DNA from: Gammaproteobacteria bacterium HGW-Gammaproteobacteria-2
GTDB taxonomy: Bacteria; Pseudomonadota; Gammaproteobacteria; Xanthomonadales; Xanthomonadaceae
Direction of reading: 5' to 3'
Length of the DNA: 64,000 nucleotides
Assembly: GCA_002840015.1 (NCBI GenBank)
Contig: PGZE01000001.1
Coordinates: 1 to 64,000, forward strand
The position numbers were made by a program, and so were the translations under genes. Positions within the stretch are counted from its first letter, which is position 1. Each line of letters starts with the position of its first letter. This document shows positions 46,718 through 55,959 of this stretch, piece by piece. The notes under the pieces are model-generated. The model had not been told where the DNA came from. It was given only the letters and a program-made list of their open reading frames with translations, and did no database searches.

Positions 46718-48613
46718 GTGACAACTGAAACTTTCAATTTCCAGGCCGAAGTACAACAAGTCCTGAAGCTGGTCATCCATTCGCTGTATTCGAACAAGGA
46801 TATTTTCCTGCGCGAACTGGTGTCCAACGCCTCGGATGCCTGCGACAAACTGCGCTTCGAGGCGTTGCAGGATGCCAGTCTGTACGGCGATGAACCGGGC
46901 TTGAAAATCGAGCTGGTTGCCGACAAGGCTGCACGTACGCTCAGCATTCACGACAGTGGTATTGGCATGAGCCGGCATGAGTTGATCGAAAACCTCGGTA
47001 CTGTGGCGCGCTCGGGTACACGCAAGTTTCTTGACGCCATGGCCGAAGACAAGCGCGGCGATGCGCAGTTGATCGGCCAGTTTGGTGTCGGTTTCTACTC
47101 GGCGTTTATCGTCGCCGATAAGGTCAGTGTCACCTCGCGCCGCGCCGGTAGCGATGAAGCCTGGAGCTGGCATTGCACTGGCGGCGGCAACGAATTTACT
47201 GTCGAATCCGCGCCAGAAGCCACCCCGCGTGGCACCACGGTTACCCTGCATTTGCGCGAGGATGAGAGCGAATATCTGGAGGACTGGCGCCTGCGCGAGT
47301 TGGTGCACCGCTATTCCGAGCACATCGACTTTCCGATTCGCATGCATGCGGCCGCCAGCGATGAAGACAAAGGCAAGGACGAAGCGCCCACGTTCGAAAC
47401 CATCAACCAGGCATCGGCATTGTGGACGCGGTCGCGCAGCGAGATCACCGACGCGGATTATCAGACGTTCTACCAGCACGTCTCGCATGATTTTGGCGAG
47501 GCACTGAGCTGGACGCACAATCGCGTCGAGGGCAATCAGAACTTCGTATCGCTGCTGTACGTGCCGGCCAAGCCGCCGTTTGACATGCTGCAAGGTGGCC
47601 GCGAAGATCGCCATGGTCTGAAGCTCTACATCAAGCGCGTCTTTATCATGGACGCCGCCGAGCAGATGCTGCCCAACTACCTGCGCTTCGTGCGCGGCGT
47701 GGTTGATTCCGATGACCTGCCGCTCAACGTCAGCCGTGAGCTGTTGCAGTCCAGCCGCCAGGTGGAACGCATCCGGGGCGCATTGACCAAGCGCGTGCTC
47801 GACCTGCTGGAGCGCATCGCCAGCGAGGACAACGAAAAGTACGGCATCTTCTGGCAGGCATTCGGCAACGTGCTCAAGGAAGGTGTGGTCGAGGACCACA
47901 GCAACCGCGAGCGCATCCTCAAGCTGCTGCGCTTTCCCTCAACGCTGAGCAAAACCGCAGATGAGCGGGTGTCGCTCGATGCCTACATCGCGCGCATGAA
48001 GCCCGAGCAGAAGGCGATCTACTACATCACCGCCGATGGCTGGAATGCCGCCCGCCACAGCCCACAGATTGAAGCGCTGAACAAGCGCGGCATCGAAGTG
48101 CTGCTGATGCACGAGCGCGTCGACGAATGGATGGCCGGCTACCTGCACGAGTACGACGGCAAGCCGCTGCGCAACGCCGCCAAGGGCGATCTCGGCGAAG
48201 ACCTCGCTGACGCCAGCGACAGCGAAAGCAACCAACATCGTGACGCCGAAGCCGCGCCGTTGATCGAGCGCCTCAAAGCGCTTTACGGCGACAAAGTGAA
48301 GGACGTGAAATCGTCGCGGCGGCTGGTCGATTCACCCGCGTGTCTGGTTGCCGGCGAACACGACATGGCGCCACACATGCAGCGCCTGCTCGCCGCCGCC
48401 GGCCACGCCATGCCGCAGTCTGCGCCCAGCCTTGAGATCAACCCCGAGCACCCGTTGCTGAAGCGGTTTGCCGCCGAGAGCGACGCAACTGCCGCCGACG
48501 ATCTGGGCTGGCTGCTACTGGAACAGGCGCAACTCACCTCCGGCGCCGCGTTGGACGATGCCGCCGGTTTTGTCGCGCGGGTGAACCGCTTGCTTGCCAT
48601 ACCGGAAGCGTAA
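46718..48613 (+). CDS. htpG: Molecular chaperone HtpG (Hsp90)
   Basis: 631 residues. The N-terminal GHKL ATPase has FLRELVSNASDACDKLRFE, DSGIGMSRHEL and GQFGVGFYSAF. A middle domain and a C-terminal dimerisation domain complete the Hsp90 layout, and there is no MEEVD tail, as in bacteria. The start is GTG 46718 with CCGGAG upstream. Length is typical. Confidence 0.96.
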   Translation: MTTETFNFQAEVQQVLKLVIHSLYSNKDIFLRELVSNASDACDKLRFEALQDASLYGDEPGLKIELVADKAARTLSIHDSGIGMSRHELIENLGTVARSGTRKFLDAMAEDKRGDAQLIGQFGVGFYSAFIVADKVSVTSRRAGSDEAWSWHCTGGGNEFTVESAPEATPRGTTVTLHLREDESEYLEDWRLRELVHRYSEHIDFPIRMHAAASDEDKGKDEAPTFETINQASALWTRSRSEITDADYQTFYQHVSHDFGEALSWTHNRVEGNQNFVSLLYVPAKPPFDMLQGGREDRHGLKLYIKRVFIMDAAEQMLPNYLRFVRGVVDSDDLPLNVSRELLQSSRQVERIRGALTKRVLDLLERIASEDNEKYGIFWQAFGNVLKEGVVEDHSNRERILKLLRFPSTLSKTADERVSLDAYIARMKPEQKAIYYITADGWNAARHSPQIEALNKRGIEVLLMHERVDEWMAGYLHEYDGKPLRNAAKGDLGEDLADASDSESNQHRDAEAAPLIERLKALYGDKVKDVKSSRRLVDSPACLVAGEHDMAPHMQRLLAAAGHAMPQSAPSLEINPEHPLLKRFAAESDATAADDLGWLLLEQAQLTSGAALDDAAGFVARVNRLLAIPEA

Positions 48614-48751
48614 CGCGGGTCGTGCTGCGCTGGCGTTGGCTGGCGCAGCGCGGTGATTGCCTGGTCGCTGAATGTGGTCATGCTTGTGAAGCACGCTTCG
48701 CTGCAAGACGCGCACAGCACAGTTATTGGTCAAGGCTGGCGGTGCGGACGC

Positions 48752-48965
48752 ATGACGGTCTTGTGGGCCTCCGCTGCCGAGCAAGACCGCGCCGACATCA
48801 TTGACTGCATCAGTCAAGACAACCCGCTCGCAGCCATCCGGAGGGATGAGTTTTTCGCTGAAGCGGCTGGCCGATTGGCCGATCACCCTAACCTTGGCAA
48901 GGCGGGATTGATTTTTGGCACGCGCGAGCCGATCCCCCCACGAAAGCTACCGGCTGGTGATGCCG
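48752..48965 (+). pseudogene. Frameshifted RelE/ParE-family toxin remnant
   Basis: Frame 1 reads MTVLWASAAEQDRADIIDCI, then SQDNPLAAIRRDEFFAEAA and HPNLGKAGLIFGTRE (48752-48928), a clear ParE-type start. The expected continuation HESYRLV occurs in the +1 frame (48939-48959) after a run of six C (48934-48939). Five C would give GTREPIPHESYRLV. The usual C-terminal strand is not recognisable afterwards. Only 138 bp separate it from htpG, so no antitoxin gene fits upstream. The rest of 48966-49098 shows nothing. Confidence 0.7.
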
Positions 48966-49098
48966 GCCTTTTCCAATGCGGGCTTGAGCCCGAAGACGAT
49001 TGGTTTTTGTATGCGTATCGGGTCAATGGGTGGATGGGCTGTTCAGTGCAGGGCGATTGCGCCGAGCAGTCAGAAAGAGGCTTCGCCATCGTCGTCCA

Positions 49099-50478
49099 TT
49101 ACGGTTGGCGCAACAGTACCCGATGGCCCCAAGCGTCAACATGCAGGCTGGCATTGGTGTCCAGGCGCAGCACTTCATCGCTGAACGCATCGCGGTATTG
49201 TCCGCGAAAAGGTCCATCGATCAGGCGCATGATTTTTGCTTCGCCAGTGAAGTTCAGCGCAACCAAAACACCGTCATCGGCGTTGGCGCGCACAAAACTG
49301 AAAACGGCTTTCGGATCGGAATTGACCACCGGCACCATGCGCGCTCCGAGTTTGCCGTTTCGCAACGCGCTCAGGCGATGCTTGAGCGCAATCAGCTTGC
49401 GAAAAAAGCCATCGAGCGAATGCGCTCGCCATGCGATCGGGTCTTTTTCAAAGAAAGCCAGTCGCTTTTCATTGCCGGCTTCCTGGCCGTTATGGATCAG
49501 CGGCACGCCTTCACCAAGCATCGACAGCACAATGGCAGGTTGAAGTGCTTTGCCGAATCGCTCGAAGGCGGTGCCCTCCCACGCATTCTGGTCGTGGTTT
49601 TCGGTGTAGGTCATGCGATAAGCATCATGCGGCCAGGCACTTTCGTTTTCCGAATAAAACCCGAACAGCGCCGTCGCATCGGTTTTGCCTTGTGCGATGT
49701 TGTGCACGGTGTTGTTCCATGACCACGCGTATGTCGCATCGAAGGCGCGCGCATGTACATCGCGTTGCTCGACCTCGGCGAGCATGAAAACCGGCTTGAT
49801 TGCGTCCAGCTCACGGCGCAGGTTTTCCCAAAAATCCAGCGGCACGTAGCCAGCAACATCGCAGCGAAAGCCGTCGATATCGGCCTCACGCACCCACCAG
49901 GCCATCGCTTCGGTCATGTATTTGCGCAGGCCCGGTTGCCGGTAATCCAGATCAATGATGTCCGACCAGTCCCACCACGGCGTCGGCCGGAAGTGGCCCT
50001 GCCAGTCGCGCTCGTACCAGTCTGGGTGCTGCTCCAGCAACGGGTTGTCCCACGCAGTGTGGTTGGCCACCCAATCCAGAATCACGCGCAGGCCAAGCCG
50101 ATGCGCTTCCGCTACGAATGCCTTGAGATCATCGAGCGTGCCGAACTCCGGATTGATGCCGTAATAATCCTTTACCGCATACGGGCTGCCCAGAGTGCCC
50201 TTGCGGTGCTTCACGCCAATGGGGTGTACCGGCATCAGCCAAACGATGCCGATACCCATGTCCTTGAGCCGCGGCAACTGCGCACGTGCCGCGTTGAACG
50301 TGCCTTCGGCCGTGAATTGACGCGTATTGAGTTGGTACAGCACGGCGTTCTGGCTCCAGCCCGGGTGCTGCAACGTAACGTAGGGCGACGGGGCATAGGG
50401 ATTCGCGGCATTCGGTTGCGCACCGGAGACGGTCGCAGAAAGCAACAGCAGCAGTGAAGTCAACAATCGCAAACGCAT
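49099..50478 (-). CDS. Secreted alpha-amylase-family glycoside hydrolase (GH13)
   Basis: 459 residues with a signal peptide (~1-20). The GH13 barrel has motif I DWVANHTAWDN, motif II DGFRCDVAGYVP (nucleophile Asp), motif III MLAEVEQRD (acid Glu) and motif IV TENHDQN. A short C-terminal beta domain follows. It would cut alpha-1,4-glucans outside or in the periplasm, and could supply maltodextrins to the uptake locus at 31-39 kb. ATG 50478 has CCGGAGCGGATC upstream; the longer frame to 50829 crosses a repeat tract. Confidence 0.88.
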   Translation of the reverse strand: MRLRLLTSLLLLLSATVSGAQPNAANPYAPSPYVTLQHPGWSQNAVLYQLNTRQFTAEGTFNAARAQLPRLKDMGIGIVWLMPVHPIGVKHRKGTLGSPYAVKDYYGINPEFGTLDDLKAFVAEAHRLGLRVILDWVANHTAWDNPLLEQHPDWYERDWQGHFRPTPWWDWSDIIDLDYRQPGLRKYMTEAMAWWVREADIDGFRCDVAGYVPLDFWENLRRELDAIKPVFMLAEVEQRDVHARAFDATYAWSWNNTVHNIAQGKTDATALFGFYSENESAWPHDAYRMTYTENHDQNAWEGTAFERFGKALQPAIVLSMLGEGVPLIHNGQEAGNEKRLAFFEKDPIAWRAHSLDGFFRKLIALKHRLSALRNGKLGARMVPVVNSDPKAVFSFVRANADDGVLVALNFTGEAKIMRLIDGPFRGQYRDAFSDEVLRLDTNASLHVDAWGHRVLLRQP

Positions 50479-50684
50479 GATCCGCTCCGGGCCGGTATGG
50501 CTGACCAGCATAAAGCGCGCAGACGCAAATCTGCGGGCAATGCAAACGAATGCATTGATCGCTCGCGATGACTCGAACAAACCCGTCTTGGACTTTGCAG
50601 AGACAATGGCATCGACAACTTCGGACACCCCGAGGAGTTGCGATAGCAAAAGGCGCTGCACAAGGAGCGCGATGCTGGGTGTCG

Positions 50685-50768
50685 CGGTTTCGTTCCCCGC
50701 CGGTTTCGCCGGATGTCCCGGTTTCGCCGCGGTTTCGGTCTCCCACCGGTTTCGCCATCCCGGTTTCG
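50685..50768. repeat. Degenerate short repeat (six CGGTTTCG copies)
   Basis: CGGTTTCG occurs six times in 84 bp, at 50685, 50701, 50719, 50730, 50747 and 50761, mostly as CCGGTTTCGCC, with irregular 11-18 bp spacing. The 358-bp gap 50479-50836 holds no supported gene. Confidence 0.6.
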
Positions 50769-50836
50769 CGGTGCTGCATCGGCGATCTTCAGCGCGTCCA
50801 GTGCAACTACAAGTTGGGCCACTGATCATCGTTTAC

Positions 50837-51061
50837 TCAGCGTTTGAGCGCTACACACTGCTTATAGATGTCGTCGAGCATCTGGAACTTGGCGATATTT
50901 TGTTCGAGGCATCCGACGCAACCCATGTAGGCGGTAGCAACTGTCGCTTCATATCTACATTGAGCATTCGGATATTGCTCTTCAAAGGATATGCTCGGCC
51001 CAGTTGCCGCGCAGCCCGCGACTGCGCTGCCGATGATTAGGGCTACGAAGATAAAAAACAT
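50837..51061 (-). CDS. Small putative lipoprotein
   Basis: 74 residues. A hydrophobic start ends in a lipobox, VAGC (Cys17). Four further Cys follow in the mature part (one as QCRYE, two as CVGC, one near the end as QCVAL), which may pair in the periplasm. No homology was recognised. It is isolated between a repeat tract and another small ORF on the same strand. Confidence 0.5.
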   Translation of the reverse strand: MFFIFVALIIGSAVAGCAATGPSISFEEQYPNAQCRYEATVATAYMGCVGCLEQNIAKFQMLDDIYKQCVALKR

Positions 51062-51094
51062 TTGCTTTTCACTATCACTCCTCCCAAAGTTTCG

Positions 51095-51364
51095 TTACTT
51101 CACCGGTGGCCTCGGCAAACGATAGCGAATTGTAAGCCGTGCCCCTTTACCACTTGGAGGCTGAACGACTATTTCGTCGTCCAGCGTCATCGTGCCGAGC
51201 ATGGCAGCACAGCATGCAGGCATCCGGTGATCTTTACCGGGATAGTCCCCCACGCGCCGATGAATCTGGCCCGCGTTGATATCGACGGCAATAAATCCGA
51301 ACTCCTGTGCTTTGGCGAGCAGTCGAATGAGTTCGTTGCGAAAATCACTCGTAGTTGTCGTCAT
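51095..51364 (-). CDS. Conserved hypothetical protein (HRRVGxYPG...HRMPxCC motif)
   Basis: 89 residues from ATG 51364 (MTTTTSDFRNELIRLL). The ordered motifs are IHRRVGDYPGKDHRMPACC, then PPSGKGARLTIRYRLPR. I recall this combination from a small family of unknown function in proteobacteria, often next to HNH or restriction genes; none is present here. A longer frame starts at 51457. The gap 51365-51679 upstream holds no gene or clear promoter that I can see. Confidence 0.5.
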   Translation of the reverse strand: MTTTTSDFRNELIRLLAKAQEFGFIAVDINAGQIHRRVGDYPGKDHRMPACCAAMLGTMTLDDEIVVQPPSGKGARLTIRYRLPRPPVK

Positions 51365-51679
51365 CCGTACGCCCTCCCAATGCCGAATCCTGCTGTGATT
51401 GGTGCGCGCGCCCCGTCTCATCGAACACGATGCACGAGCGGGCTTACTGCAGCCCAACGACCAGTCAACAACAGATCACCGGGGACTCACGCAGCGTATC
51501 ACGGTTCTGTGTGCAAGCGTTGTTTGAATAACCGTTTCAAAAGCAGTGTGTTACGCCAATATCGCTGTCTGCTTTTTCAGCCTTGCACGACCCCGTTGGC
51601 ACCGACTACCGCGCTATCACCGCAACCGATGCTGACGCCCTGCTAAGCTTGCCCGTCCTGCACCGAATGCGTACTCGAC

Positions 51680-53164
51680 ATGGCCGCGATTTCCCCGCTG
51701 TACATCACCTTTTCCGTGTACATCCTGCTGATGGTGGGCATCGGTTTTGCCGCCTGGCGTTACACCCAGAACCTGGGCGATTACATTCTTGGCGGTCGGC
51801 GGCTGGGCAGCTATGTCACCGCGATGTCGGCGGGCGCGTCGGACATGAGCGGCTGGCTGCTGCTGGGCTTGCCCGGAGCCATGTATGCCGGCGGCTTGTC
51901 GGAGGCGTGGATTGCGATTGGGCTGGTGGCGGGCGCGTGGGCCAATTGGCGCTACGTGGCGGCGCCGCTTCGGGTGTACACCGAGTACAGCAACAACGCG
52001 CTGACGCTGCCCGATTACTTCACCCATCGTTTCGAGGACCGCAGCCGGCTGCTGCGGGTGTTTTCGGCGCTGGTGATTCTGGTGTTCTTTGCGATCTATG
52101 CCGCATCGGGCATCGTTGCCGGCGCACGCCTGTTCGAAAGCGTGTTCGCGGTGCCGTATGGCACCGCAATCTGGCTGGGCGCGGCGGCGACCATTTTGTA
52201 TACCGTGGTCGGTGGCTTTCTGGCGGTGAGTTGGACCGACACGGTGCAGGCGACCTTGATGATTTTCGCGCTGATCCTCACCCCGATCATGGTGATCGTG
52301 GCCACTGGCGGCCCAAGCGCGGCGACTGCGTTGATCGAAGCGGCCGGCCCGGCCTATCTGGACCCGCTCAAGGGCACCAGCGTGATCGGCATCATTTCGC
52401 TCACTGCCTGGGGCCTGGGCTATGTCGGCCAGCCGCATATCCTGGCGCGGTTCATGGCTGCCGAGTCGGCGCAGCGGATTCCGGCGGCGCGGCGCATCGG
52501 CATGGCGTGGATGGTGCTGTGCCTGATCGGCGCACTGGCGGTTGGTTTGTTCGGCATTGCTTATTTCCAGATGCATCCGCTGGCCGGCGCGGCGGTGGAG
52601 GCGAATCCCGAGCGGGTGTTCATCGCGCTGGCACAGTCGCTGTTCAATCCGTGGCTTGCCGGGGTGCTGCTGTCGGCGATTCTGGCGGCGATCATGAGCA
52701 CCCTGAGCTGCCAGTTGCTGGTGTGCTCCAGCGCGCTCACCGAAGATTTCTACAAGGGCATGTTGCGCAAGCAGGCCGGGCAGACCGAGCTGGTGTGGGT
52801 GGGTCGGCTGAGCGTAGTGCTGGTGTCGGCGCTGGCCATTGCGCTGGCGCAAAACCCTGATAGCCGGGTGCTGGGTCTGGTGAGTTATGCCTGGGCCGGC
52901 TTTGGCTCGGCATTCGGGCCGGTGGTGGTGCTGTCGCTGTATTGGCCGCGTATGACCCGCAACGGCGCGCTGGCCGGCATGGTGGTGGGCGCGCTGACGG
53001 TGATCGGCTGGAAGCAGCTTGATACGGGCTTGTACGAGATGGTGCCCGGGGTGCTGTTCGCGGCGTTGGCGATCATCGTGGTGAGCCTGGCCGATCGGGC
53101 GCCGTCGCCGCCAATGCGCGCGGTGTTCGAGAAAGTGCAGGCCGCGCTGGGGCGGGTAGGGTAG
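51680..53164 (+). CDS. putP: Sodium/proline symporter
   Basis: A solute:sodium symporter of 494 residues with about 13 helices. GGRRLGSYVTAMSAGASDMSGWLLLGLPGA is the Na+-site region and GYVGQPHILARFMA, AIMSTLSCQLLVCSSALTEDFYK and SYAWAGFGSAFGP are PutP hallmarks. It imports proline with Na+. miaA follows after 3 bp. Confidence 0.92.
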   Translation: MAAISPLYITFSVYILLMVGIGFAAWRYTQNLGDYILGGRRLGSYVTAMSAGASDMSGWLLLGLPGAMYAGGLSEAWIAIGLVAGAWANWRYVAAPLRVYTEYSNNALTLPDYFTHRFEDRSRLLRVFSALVILVFFAIYAASGIVAGARLFESVFAVPYGTAIWLGAAATILYTVVGGFLAVSWTDTVQATLMIFALILTPIMVIVATGGPSAATALIEAAGPAYLDPLKGTSVIGIISLTAWGLGYVGQPHILARFMAAESAQRIPAARRIGMAWMVLCLIGALAVGLFGIAYFQMHPLAGAAVEANPERVFIALAQSLFNPWLAGVLLSAILAAIMSTLSCQLLVCSSALTEDFYKGMLRKQAGQTELVWVGRLSVVLVSALAIALAQNPDSRVLGLVSYAWAGFGSAFGPVVVLSLYWPRMTRNGALAGMVVGALTVIGWKQLDTGLYEMVPGVLFAALAIIVVSLADRAPSPPMRAVFEKVQAALGRVG

Positions 53165-53167
53165 GCG

Positions 53168-54100
53168 ATGCACGATCAGCGGCCACTGGCGGTGGCCTTG
53201 ATGGGGCCGACCGCTTCGGGCAAGACCGCGTTGGCGGTGGAATGGGCGCAGCAGTTTGGCGGCGAAATCGTCAGTGTCGATTCGGCGCTGGTGTACCGGC
53301 GGATGAACATCGGCACGGCCAAGCCTGATGCGCAAACGCTGGCACAGGCCCGCCATCACCTGCTCGACCTGCGCGAGCCGCAGCACACCTACAACGCTGC
53401 GGATTTCGCCCGCGATGCGCTGGCGGCGATGCACGATATTCAGCAGCGCGGTCGGCTGCCGATTCTGGCTGGCGGCACCGGGCTGTATTTTCAGGCCCTG
53501 CTCGATGGGTTGTCGCCGATGCCGGAGGCCGATCCGGCGCTGCGCACGCAACTTCAGAGTGAGGCCGAACAGCGCGGCTGGGCCAGCCTGCATGCCGAAC
53601 TGGCGCAAGTGGACCCGCTGGCGGCGGCGCGTATTCATGCCACCGACCCACAGCGCATCGTGCGTGCGCTGGAAGTGTGGCGGCTGACCGGGCGCAGCCT
53701 GAGCGACTGGCAGGCACAGCCGAGCGCACACCGGCTGCCGTTTCGGGTGCTCAAGCTGATCATCGCGCCGCAGCAGCGGGCGCTGTTGCACGAGCGCATT
53801 GCGCTGCGCTTCGACGCCATGCTTGATGCCGGGTTTCTCGATGAAGTGCGGGCCCTGCGTGGCGATCCGCTGCTGCATGCCGATCTGTCGGCGATGCGCG
53901 CGGTTGGCTACCGCCAGGCGTGGGCGCATCTGGATGGCGAAACCGATGCCGCGCAGTTCCGTGCGCAGGCCATCGCTGCCACCCGGCAACTGGCCAAACG
54001 CCAGCTCACCTGGCTGCGCGGCGAGCTGGACGCCCGCTGGTTCGACCCGGAATCGCAGCGGTTGGCCTTGAATCGGGCGTTAAGCCGTTTCCTTGAATGA
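53168..54100 (+). CDS. miaA: tRNA dimethylallyltransferase MiaA
   Basis: 310 residues. The P-loop [30 protein letters not shown] and [18 protein letters not shown] are typical. It adds the dimethylallyl group to A37 of tRNAs reading UNN codons. miaA-hfq-hflX-hflK-hflC is the classic order. Confidence 0.96.
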   Translation: MHDQRPLAVALMGPTASGKTALAVEWAQQFGGEIVSVDSALVYRRMNIGTAKPDAQTLAQARHHLLDLREPQHTYNAADFARDALAAMHDIQQRGRLPILAGGTGLYFQALLDGLSPMPEADPALRTQLQSEAEQRGWASLHAELAQVDPLAAARIHATDPQRIVRALEVWRLTGRSLSDWQAQPSAHRLPFRVLKLIIAPQQRALLHERIALRFDAMLDAGFLDEVRALRGDPLLHADLSAMRAVGYRQAWAHLDGETDAAQFRAQAIAATRQLAKRQLTWLRGELDARWFDPESQRLALNRALSRFLE

Positions 54101-54127
54101 CCAATGGCATTCTCGCGGCGTTCACTG

Positions 54128-54146
54128 CGGCCATGTAACATGGCCG
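54128..54146 (+). terminator. Palindromic hairpin in the miaA-hfq gap
   Basis: CGGCCATG and CATGGCCG are perfect 8-bp arms around TAA, 58 bases before the hfq ATG. There is no T run. It could be a processing or attenuation hairpin, or an operator for the hfq promoter. Confidence 0.35.
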
Positions 54147-54203
54147 TTCCGCATGCGCGAGCGTGCGGTGGGAAGCCCATAACAAGAACAGCAGGAGCAG
54201 TAC

Positions 54204-54482
54204 ATGTCCAAAGGACAGACCTTGCAGGATCCTTTCCTGAATGCGCTGCGGCGCGAACGCGTACCGGTATCGATTTACCTGGTCAACGGCATCAAGTTGC
54301 AGGGTACGGTTGAGTCATTCGATCAGTTTGTGGTTTTGCTGCGCAGCACCGTCAGCCAGATGGTCTACAAGCACGCCATTTCCACCATTGTGCCGGCGCG
54401 CAATGTGCGTATCGGCCAGGCGAACGACGACGCGCAGGCGTCTGACGCTGATGACGTCGAGGTCACCCAGCCCGGTGTTTGA
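54204..54482 (+). CDS. hfq: RNA chaperone Hfq
   Basis: 92 residues. Sm1 ([21 protein letters not shown]...NGIKLQG) and Sm2 ([12 protein letters not shown]) are intact; the acidic C-terminal tail is ~20 residues. It pairs sRNAs with mRNAs. AGCAGGAGCAGTAC precedes the ATG. Confidence 0.97.
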   Translation: MSKGQTLQDPFLNALRRERVPVSIYLVNGIKLQGTVESFDQFVVLLRSTVSQMVYKHAISTIVPARNVRIGQANDDAQASDADDVEVTQPGV

Positions 54483-55800
54483 TCGCCTGAACAAAGGTGA
54501 GCGCGCCCTGTTGATCCAGCCGGTCAGCACCCGCGTTGCTGATCGCAGCGGTTACGACGATGCGCTGGAAGAGTTCGCCGAGCTGACCCGCTCGGCCGGT
54601 GCCACCGTGGTTGGCACCTTGCGTGCGCGTGTGGATACGCCCAATTCCGCGCTGTACATCGGCACCGGCAAGCTGGAAGAAGCGCAGGCCATGCGCGCGG
54701 CGCTGGATGCCGATCTGGTGTTGGTCAATCACGCGTTGACCCCGGTGCAGGAGCGCAATCTGGAAAAGGCACTGGCCTGCCGGGTGGTGGATCGCACCGG
54801 CCTGATCCTCGACATCTTTGCGCAGCGGGCACGCTCGCACGAAGGCAAGTTACAGGTCGAACTGGCGCAGTTGCGGCATATTGCAACCCGGTTGGTGCGC
54901 GGCTGGACCCACCTTGAGCGCCAGCGTGGTGGCTCGATCGGCCTGCGTGGCCCGGGTGAAACCCAGCTCGAAACCGACCGCCGGCTGCTGCAAAAACGCA
55001 TGGACGCGCTGGAAAAGCGGCTGCAAAAGGTCGAAGTGCAGCACGATCAGATGCGCCGGGCGCGGGTGCGCAACCAGATTCCACGGATCGCGCTGGTCGG
55101 TTACACCAATGCGGGAAAATCGACGCTGTTCAATGCTTTGACCGGTGCTTCGGTGCTGGCCGTGGACAAGCTGTTTGCCACCCTCGACCCCACCGTGCGC
55201 AAGGTGGACGGGCTGGCGGGCGGCCCGGTGGTGCTGGCCGATACCGTCGGCTTCGTGCGCGATTTGCCGCATGAGTTGGTCGCTGCATTCCGTTCCACAT
55301 TGGCTGAGTCACGCGAGGCCGACTTGCTGCTGCATGTCGCCGATGCCGCCGATCCGCTGCGCGATGAGCGCATCGCGCAGGTTGATGCGGTGCTGGAAGA
55401 AATCGGTGCCGGCGATATTCCACAAGTGCTGGTGATGAACAAGATCGACCGTATCGACGGTGCCAGGCCGCGCCGTGATGGCGAGCATGCGTTGCGCGAG
55501 CGGGTGTGGATATCGGCGCAGAACGGTGATGGCCTTGATCTTGTCCGCGCTGCGATTGCCGAGCGTTGTGGCCGTGATCGCCTGTTATTGCAAGTTGCGT
55601 TGCCGCCGCTTGCTGCCCGCTTGCATGCACGCTTGCATCAATTGGGTGCGGTTCGCGGTGAATCGGCGAATGATGACGGCGGCTGGAATATGGCGCTGGA
55701 CATGCCACGCGCTGTTGCTGAGCAGTTGGCGGGCGAGCCGGGCGGAGAAATATTGCATTCGCTCTTGCTTGCTGATGCCCGCGCCCCTACCTACAATTGA
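54475..55800 (+). CDS. hflX: GTPase HflX
   Basis: A ribosome-splitting GTPase of 441 residues. The HflX N-terminal domain ([23 protein letters not shown]) is followed by the G domain with [23 protein letters not shown] and NKID. The start is GTG 54475, overlapping the hfq end by 8 bp; the longer frame inside hfq is a shadow. Confidence 0.94.
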   Translation: MFDRLNKGERALLIQPVSTRVADRSGYDDALEEFAELTRSAGATVVGTLRARVDTPNSALYIGTGKLEEAQAMRAALDADLVLVNHALTPVQERNLEKALACRVVDRTGLILDIFAQRARSHEGKLQVELAQLRHIATRLVRGWTHLERQRGGSIGLRGPGETQLETDRRLLQKRMDALEKRLQKVEVQHDQMRRARVRNQIPRIALVGYTNAGKSTLFNALTGASVLAVDKLFATLDPTVRKVDGLAGGPVVLADTVGFVRDLPHELVAAFRSTLAESREADLLLHVADAADPLRDERIAQVDAVLEEIGAGDIPQVLVMNKIDRIDGARPRRDGEHALRERVWISAQNGDGLDLVRAAIAERCGRDRLLLQVALPPLAARLHARLHQLGAVRGESANDDGGWNMALDMPRAVAEQLAGEPGGEILHSLLLADARAPTYN

Positions 55801-55959
55801 TGGAACGCTTCGAAAAGCCGGTTTCGCGACGGTTTTCCGGGGTGTCTGTTGAATTCGATTTTTTTTCCTCAACGCGCGCCGGAGTATTGCATTTGCTTGC
55901 ACCCAGCAATCCAGGGTGTCAGTGATGCGACAGGCAAACCGGCGCCACGGAGCAGCACA

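Noticed and set aside
50685-50768. CRISPR-like array
   Set aside because: Repeats are only 8-11 bp with irregular 3-10 bp spacers and no cas genes.
51617-53989. 790-codon open frame antisense to putP and miaA
   Set aside because: His/Arg/Gln-rich shadow of two clearly real genes.
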